Position numbers and translations under genes: made by a program. This document shows positions 38,423-42,537 of a stretch of 42,537 bases of DNA, one piece after another (position 1 is the first letter of the stretch; each line of letters opens with the position of its first letter). The stretch comes from Defluviitaleaceae bacterium (GTDB lineage Bacteria > Bacillota > Clostridia > Lachnospirales > WQUN01): NCBI GenBank assembly GCA_009784025.1, contig WQVK01000022.1:1-42537 (forward strand), read 5' to 3'. Below the pieces are notes generated by a model. The model saw nothing but the letters and a program-made list of their open reading frames with translations, had not been told where the DNA came from and searched no databases.

Positions 38423-40051
38423 TTACCACCAGGTTGCGAATGCCTGAACTTGCCCTGGCGCTGTAATTGTCAATTGCTGGCCTTGATGCGTAAACATATT
38501 TTGCCATGGAATCGCTACCCACCAAGTTATTTGGTCAGTTGAGTTCATCGCCCACGAGCCAAAGTTTAATGACGTTACAGGAGATCCAGTAACGATGGTA
38601 ATATTGGTAATACCACCTGCTGGCGTTGCTGTAAATGTTTGAATCCAGCCAGGGTTATGGGTAAGCGCAAGATTCCCACTATGATTCCAGTTCCAGTTGC
38701 CTTGCCCTCCGATGTTAATTGTAGTAGAAGCATCTGTGTTGTATGCATTCGTTAAGCTTACACGGGCTGTCACTGTCGACCAGTTCCAGTTCCATGCGCC
38801 AGATACATTGGTGCGCCAGGTTCTGTCGCCTGTGCCAGAGCCGGATTGCAATGTTAGGTCTTGCCTACGGCCGTCTGGCAGGTCAACCCATACACGTTGT
38901 ACTGTGTAGTTTGTTACAACTTCCACTGTTACGTTGCCTGTGCCTTGGTTCCATGGCAAGTTGGGGTTCCAGTTTTGGTTCCAGCCATCTGACCAGAATG
39001 CATTGCTGCTTCTGATTATTGCGGCGGCAGCGGTTTGTACGTTAACAGTTTCTGTGCGTCTGGTTGCGCCTTCTGTGCTGTCTACTGTGTTTGCGTATAC
39101 TGCAACTGTGCCTGTGCGGCCAGGGTTGAAGGATACTGTCCAGTTTCTTGCGGTTGCTGTGGCTTGGCCAGTGCGGTTAGCATTGCGTCTGTTGCCATCT
39201 ACATCTATTACCCATACATATTGAACATCTGCGTTGGTGCGGATGTTGAATGTTGTGTTGCTGCCTGGGGTAACTGTGCGTGGGCTTACAGATACTTGCT
39301 GGATTGCAGGGGCTGCTGGCCTTACGAAAGGAGCAGCTAGAGTTACATTAAATTGCTGGTTTGTTGCACCCACTACAGAATAGGTTCTGTTTGCGCTAAC
39401 CTGTACTTGTTGTGCAGCGTTGGTGGCTGGCACGAAGTCGATTACGAATGTGCGGGTTGTGGCTGTACGTTGTGCTACAGCTTCTTGGCCGCGGCGGAAG
39501 CGGTTATCTGCAAAGCGAACCCAAACTTCATTTGCGTCTAGGCCAACAACTACAGTAAGTTGAACTTGGTTAGCTGCGCGGGCAGGAGTTTCTGTAATGC
39601 TATGGATTGCCAGGCCGCCTGTTGGTGCTGGCAACTGCCCTACTGGGGGCACAGGTGTTACTGGGGGTTGTGTTACTGGAGGTGCTATCGCAGGAGTTAC
39701 AGTTACAGGAACAGCAACTGTAGCCGCGTCTGTTGTGTTATTGGCTGTGTTTGCGAAAACGTTAACTGTTGCGGTTGCAGCTGGCTGAACCACTAGGCTC
39801 CAGTTTTGTTGGCCATCTGCTACTGCACCTGTTCTTGTGCCTTGCACGCGAGTTGCACCAATTTCTGCAAATACATAGTTCACATCATCGGATGTGCGGA
39901 TGGTGAATGTTACACTTTGCCCTGAAGGCACTGTTGTTCTGTCTACGCTCACGTTAAAAAGTGATGCCGCAGACAGCATTAGTGGCAATGCAAGAAGCAT
40001 CATAAGCGCGCTAACAGCTGCTACCACGATGTTACGTTTTAGTTTAGTCAA
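38423..40051 (-). CDS. Secreted protein with five degenerate Ig-like repeats
   Basis: This 542-residue protein has an N-terminal signal peptide (about 1-29: positive start, long hydrophobic run, LSAAS). A Pro-rich linker lies near 118-143. Five related beta-rich modules are visible at about 31-118, 147-235, 245-345, 355-450 and 455-542. Each has a pattern like TFTIRTSDDVNYVFAEI or TFNIRTNADVQYVWVIDVDG, followed by a Trp-containing strand and a VAVYANT-like strand. The C-terminal third is rich in Trp and Asn. No sortase motif, membrane anchor or cysteine is seen. The TTG start has AAGGAG upstream. A surface or adhesion-type role is inferred. Confidence 0.75.
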   Translation of the reverse strand: MTKLKRNIVVAAVSALMMLLALPLMLSAASLFNVSVDRTTVPSGQSVTFTIRTSDDVNYVFAEIGATRVQGTRTGAVADGQQNWSLVVQPAATATVNVFANTANNTTDAATVAVPVTVTPAIAPPVTQPPVTPVPPVGQLPAPTGGLAIHSITETPARAANQVQLTVVVGLDANEVWVRFADNRFRRGQEAVAQRTATTRTFVIDFVPATNAAQQVQVSANRTYSVVGATNQQFNVTLAAPFVRPAAPAIQQVSVSPRTVTPGSNTTFNIRTNADVQYVWVIDVDGNRRNANRTGQATATARNWTVSFNPGRTGTVAVYANTVDSTEGATRRTETVNVQTAAAAIIRSSNAFWSDGWNQNWNPNLPWNQGTGNVTVEVVTNYTVQRVWVDLPDGRRQDLTLQSGSGTGDRTWRTNVSGAWNWNWSTVTARVSLTNAYNTDASTTINIGGQGNWNWNHSGNLALTHNPGWIQTFTATPAGGITNITIVTGSPVTSLNFGSWAMNSTDQITWWVAIPWQNMFTHQGQQLTITAPGQVQAFATWW

Positions 40052-40150
40052 GGGTAATCATCTCCTTAATTTTATTTTCGACGGCTTTCACCGCCTTTGT
40101 ATTATCGTTTGTATGATATCACAAAAAGCCTGGGCTAATATGACACTTGT

Positions 40151-40179
40151 TTTACACTTTGGCAAAGTCCTGTTAAAAT
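40151..40179 (+). promoter_or_regulatory. Promoter of the B12/radical SAM gene
   Basis: TTTACA (40151-40156) lies 17 bp before TAAAAT (40174-40179), which has an extended TG just upstream. Confidence 0.55.
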
Positions 40180-40233
40180 GTCCGGGATAGATATATTATC
40201 GTCACAGGATTTTAACCGGAAAGGTAATTTAAA

Positions 40234-41748
40234 ATGAAAACTACAAAACCACTTTTTGTCGGAATGTACGAAACCAAAAGATTAGGCATAAGGTATCTTT
40301 CGTCTGCATTAAAGAAGCATGGTTATGATACAAATTTAATTTTTCTCAAAGATTTCAATTCTTATGCAGTGGATGAACCAACAGATGCAGAATATCATTT
40401 GTTCTGCCAGCTAATTGAAGAGCTAAACCCAGGCTATATCGGCTTTAGCATAATGAGTTCGTTTTATTTAGAAGTTGTGAAAAAACTGGCAACATTACTA
40501 CGCCAGCATACCAATGTGCCAATTATCGTGGGGGGGGCGTATGTATCACTTTTCCCGGAAAAATGCTTGGAATTCTCAGATGTTGCCTTTCGGGGGGAAT
40601 GCGAAGAAGCGATAGTGGAATTCACAGATGCCTTGGAAAATGGACAACCCTTCGAACATTTGGATAATCTTTGCACCAACGGCCCAGATGGCCCGCGCAT
40701 AAATGAAGTTAGGCTACTTAAGCACAACCTAGACAGCATTCCCCATCCGGATTTTGGCGGCGACCATATGTATTATATAAATAACGACAAAATAATGCAG
40801 GGCGACCCCGCCGTAAAAACCCATAGTTACGAGCTTACCACATCTCGCGGCTGCCCAAACCGCTGCTCGTATTGCTCTACTGGCTCTATCCGCGATTTGT
40901 ATAAAGGTAAAGGGCCGTTTATCCGCCAGCGCAGCATCCAGGATGTAATGCAAGAGCTTGAAGATGTGAAACAGAAAAACCCCGGGCTGCAAGTTCTGCG
41001 CTTTTGGGATGAAATTTTCCCATGGAATAAGGAATGGGTAGCAGAATTTGCCCGGCAATACAAAGCTAAAATCAACCTGCCATTTGAAGTTTGGGGGCAT
41101 CCAAAGCTTAGCGCCAACAAGGAATGCCTAGAACATATGGTGGCCGCTGGCCTTAGCAAAATTGTAATAGGCGTGCAAAGCGGCTGCCCCAAAACCCGCA
41201 AAGATATCTACACCCGCAACGAAACCCAGGGTGATATCCTCAATTGTTCCAACAGCCTGGCTGCGGCCAAGGTACCGCTGGTTATTTATGATTTTATACT
41301 TGGGCATCCCTTCGAAACCCCGGAAGATTTACGGGAAACATTAGAGCTTTGCCGCAAGCTGGCCAAGCCGTTTTTGTTGCAGTTGCATGGTTTGTCCTTC
41401 TTGCCAGGCACGCCTATTGAAGAAATTGCTGTGCGCCATGGGGTTAAAACCTGGGATGAAATCCGGGCAGAACAGGCGCGCCCCCTTAGGGAGCAATATC
41501 ATTCTATGGCTTGGTGGCGGCAAGGCCATGGGGCTGGCGGCAACAAAGAGAAAGTCTATTGGTACACGCTAATTTATTTGACCCAGTTTCCTTCTGGCGA
41601 AAGGATTATCCGCTGGGCGCTGAAAAATGAGGCGTTAAAGAAGAACCCCAGCAAGCTATTGCTACTGCACAAGATATATAACCTGCGGGTGAAATTCCAA
41701 ATGGGGTCGCGTAAATTGCGGTTTATGCTGCGAAACAAACTCAGATGA
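40234..41748 (+). CDS. B12-binding domain radical SAM protein
   Basis: The 504-residue protein has an N-terminal cobalamin-binding-like domain (about 1-150; includes VPIIVGGAYVSLFPEKCLEF), a radical SAM domain with C207, C211 and C214 in SRGCPNRCSYCSTG, and a ~150-residue C-terminal region. The DxHxxG motif for histidine-on cobalamin binding is not visible. Members include methyltransferases and many of unknown role. AAAGG lies upstream of ATG 40234. Neighbours give no pathway, since the gene stands alone between a divergent gene and a terminator. Confidence 0.82.
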   Translation: MKTTKPLFVGMYETKRLGIRYLSSALKKHGYDTNLIFLKDFNSYAVDEPTDAEYHLFCQLIEELNPGYIGFSIMSSFYLEVVKKLATLLRQHTNVPIIVGGAYVSLFPEKCLEFSDVAFRGECEEAIVEFTDALENGQPFEHLDNLCTNGPDGPRINEVRLLKHNLDSIPHPDFGGDHMYYINNDKIMQGDPAVKTHSYELTTSRGCPNRCSYCSTGSIRDLYKGKGPFIRQRSIQDVMQELEDVKQKNPGLQVLRFWDEIFPWNKEWVAEFARQYKAKINLPFEVWGHPKLSANKECLEHMVAAGLSKIVIGVQSGCPKTRKDIYTRNETQGDILNCSNSLAAAKVPLVIYDFILGHPFETPEDLRETLELCRKLAKPFLLQLHGLSFLPGTPIEEIAVRHGVKTWDEIRAEQARPLREQYHSMAWWRQGHGAGGNKEKVYWYTLIYLTQFPSGERIIRWALKNEALKKNPSKLLLLHKIYNLRVKFQMGSRKLRFMLRNKLR

Positions 41749-41761
41749 TTGTATGATTTCG

Positions 41762-41802
41762 AATCAACTTATTACAGATTGTAATAAGTTGATTTTGTTA
41801 TT
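41762..41802 (+). terminator. Terminator of the B12/radical SAM gene
   Basis: AATCAACTTATTAC (41762-41775) pairs perfectly with GTAATAAGTTGATT (41781-41794), followed by TTGTTATT. The stem resembles the hairpin after dnaX (6967-6999). The remaining gap to 42072 is AT-rich, with one leader hairpin near 42012-42046. Confidence 0.7.
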
Positions 41803-42011
41803 AGACTTCTCTCGAAATTCCTGTATGGGGTTTCGGAAAAGTTACATTTTCAATCTTTTGCTTTTTCCGAAATTGCGTTTTTTGCAATTTCAGAAGAACT
41901 CTATTAATCTGATGTGTGTTGTGAAGGATGTAACTAACGCAAATTCAAAGCACACTACTTTCCCGAGCATTTGATGTATGTTAAAATCAATTTATTATCT
42001 GAAAAAAGAGC

Positions 42012-42046
42012 GCACTTATGTACCACCAAAGCGGGATACGTGCGCA
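42012..42046 (+). promoter_or_regulatory. Leader hairpin before the last gene
   Basis: GCGCAC (42012-42017) pairs with GTGCGC (42041-42046) around a 23-nt loop, about 15 nt upstream of the ribosome binding site. It could be an attenuator or RNA-stability element; no known riboswitch was recognised. Confidence 0.3.
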
Positions 42047-42072
42047 AAATTTATTTTGTGGAGGTTGCAAAA

Positions 42073-42537
42073 ATGCTGAATGAATATTTATTTAATGAAA
42101 TTCACGAAAGGTCAACAAAATATAAATATACATCCATGAATTATATTGATTTTGATGATTGTAAAAACGCTGTGATTACATGTAATGATGATAATTTAAT
42201 TTTATTGCATGACAAAACGAAATCACCGTCAATGCTCTACTTTGCTGTAAATAATTTTAATGATTTGCTTAAAGTTTTAGCCGACATTCCAGGGAAGTTA
42301 CGCTTGTACTTTGTTCCAAAAGAGTATGCATTGCTGTTAAGCGAGCTGGGTTTTTCAGAATGGGCCGAATATGTTGATTTTTGGAACAACAATTTGGCAA
42401 CTATGGCAACTCATATGACAGATGCTGATAATTATGATTATTTAGTTAGGCATGAGTGTGACGATGTTGCCGCTTTGTCACAAAAATGCAAGCTACAATC
42501 AAGGGGTTTTGAGGGCGAAACAGTTGAATGGTTTGCA
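42073..42537 (+). CDS. GNAT-type N-acetyltransferase-like protein (truncated by window end)
   Basis: ATG 42073 opens a reading frame with 155 codons up to the window edge and no stop. GTGGAGG lies about 8 nt upstream. The product begins MLNEYLFNEIHERSTKYKY, is AT-rich and acidic, and contains VPKEYALLLSELGFSEWAEY and, at the end, LQSRGFEGETVEWF. The latter resembles the start of the acetyl-CoA-binding half of GNAT acetyltransferases in which a first degenerate domain precedes the catalytic one. The C-terminal catalytic part is outside the window, so the assignment is tentative. Confidence 0.6.
   Translation, partial: MLNEYLFNEIHERSTKYKYTSMNYIDFDDCKNAVITCNDDNLILLHDKTKSPSMLYFAVNNFNDLLKVLADIPGKLRLYFVPKEYALLLSELGFSEWAEYVDFWNNNLATMATHMTDADNYDYLVRHECDDVAALSQKCKLQSRGFEGETVEWFA

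Overview
The window looks like chromosomal DNA of an anaerobic Firmicute, most likely a clostridial-class organism. The evidence is the dnaX-ybaB-recR cluster, an AddB-type (not RecB-type) helicase-nuclease, the radical-SAM tyrosine lyase ThiH, several [4Fe-4S]/radical-SAM proteins, strong AGGAGG ribosome binding sites with TTG/GTG starts, and a Mrp/Mbh-like cation antiporter. No rRNA, tRNA, transposase, phage structural gene or CRISPR array was found.

Layout. 1-1100: a small basic ORF with its own promoter, convergent with a TetR regulator. 1122-5131 (minus): a six-gene Mrp/Mbh-like operon in the order E-F-G-(fused D/E/F module)-C-D. It diverges from dnaX, ybaB/ebfC, recR and a MATE exporter (5261-9625, plus). 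9626-10225 is a gene-free block packed with large hairpins and repeats. Then come an Fe-S aldo/keto reductase-like protein and rimM-trmD (minus). 12836-17194 (plus) is an operon of ECF sigma factor, membrane protein, ABC ATPase and two permeases. 17494-19514 (minus) holds a Mor-like regulator and a pRiA4b ORF-3-like protein between two copies of an intergenic repeat. 19811-30479 (minus) holds an ABC exporter with an N-terminal zinc ribbon, addB, pcrA, a PHP phosphoesterase, two small AT-rich genes and rlmN. Two tandem mgtE genes and a NIF3 protein follow (minus). 35281-38337 (plus) is thiS-thiG-thiH-thiE. The end holds a secreted Ig-like repeat protein (minus), a B12-binding radical SAM protein (plus) and a truncated acetyltransferase-like gene.

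The most striking non-genic signal is in the intergenic spaces. (i) GGTACC inverted-repeat elements: three paired copies with exactly 14-nt loops and compensatory changes, plus one collapsed palindrome. (ii) A ~110-130 bp intergenic repeat family in both orientations, often next to (i). (iii) Two oppositely oriented ~100-bp structured elements bounded by CGGTCTCGCC/GGCGAGACCG. (iv) A ~165-bp hairpin with wobble-compatible differences between its arms, flanked by two further long hairpins. These are the best candidates for undescribed elements.

The most unusual genes are the ECF-sigma/ABC operon with a candidate autoregulated ECF promoter, the MrpA-less antiporter operon with a triple subunit fusion, the Fe-S aldo/keto reductase-like protein lacking the usual catalytic residues, and the Mor-like/pRiA4b pair with a clear operator. 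All assignments rest on reading motifs by eye; no database search was run.
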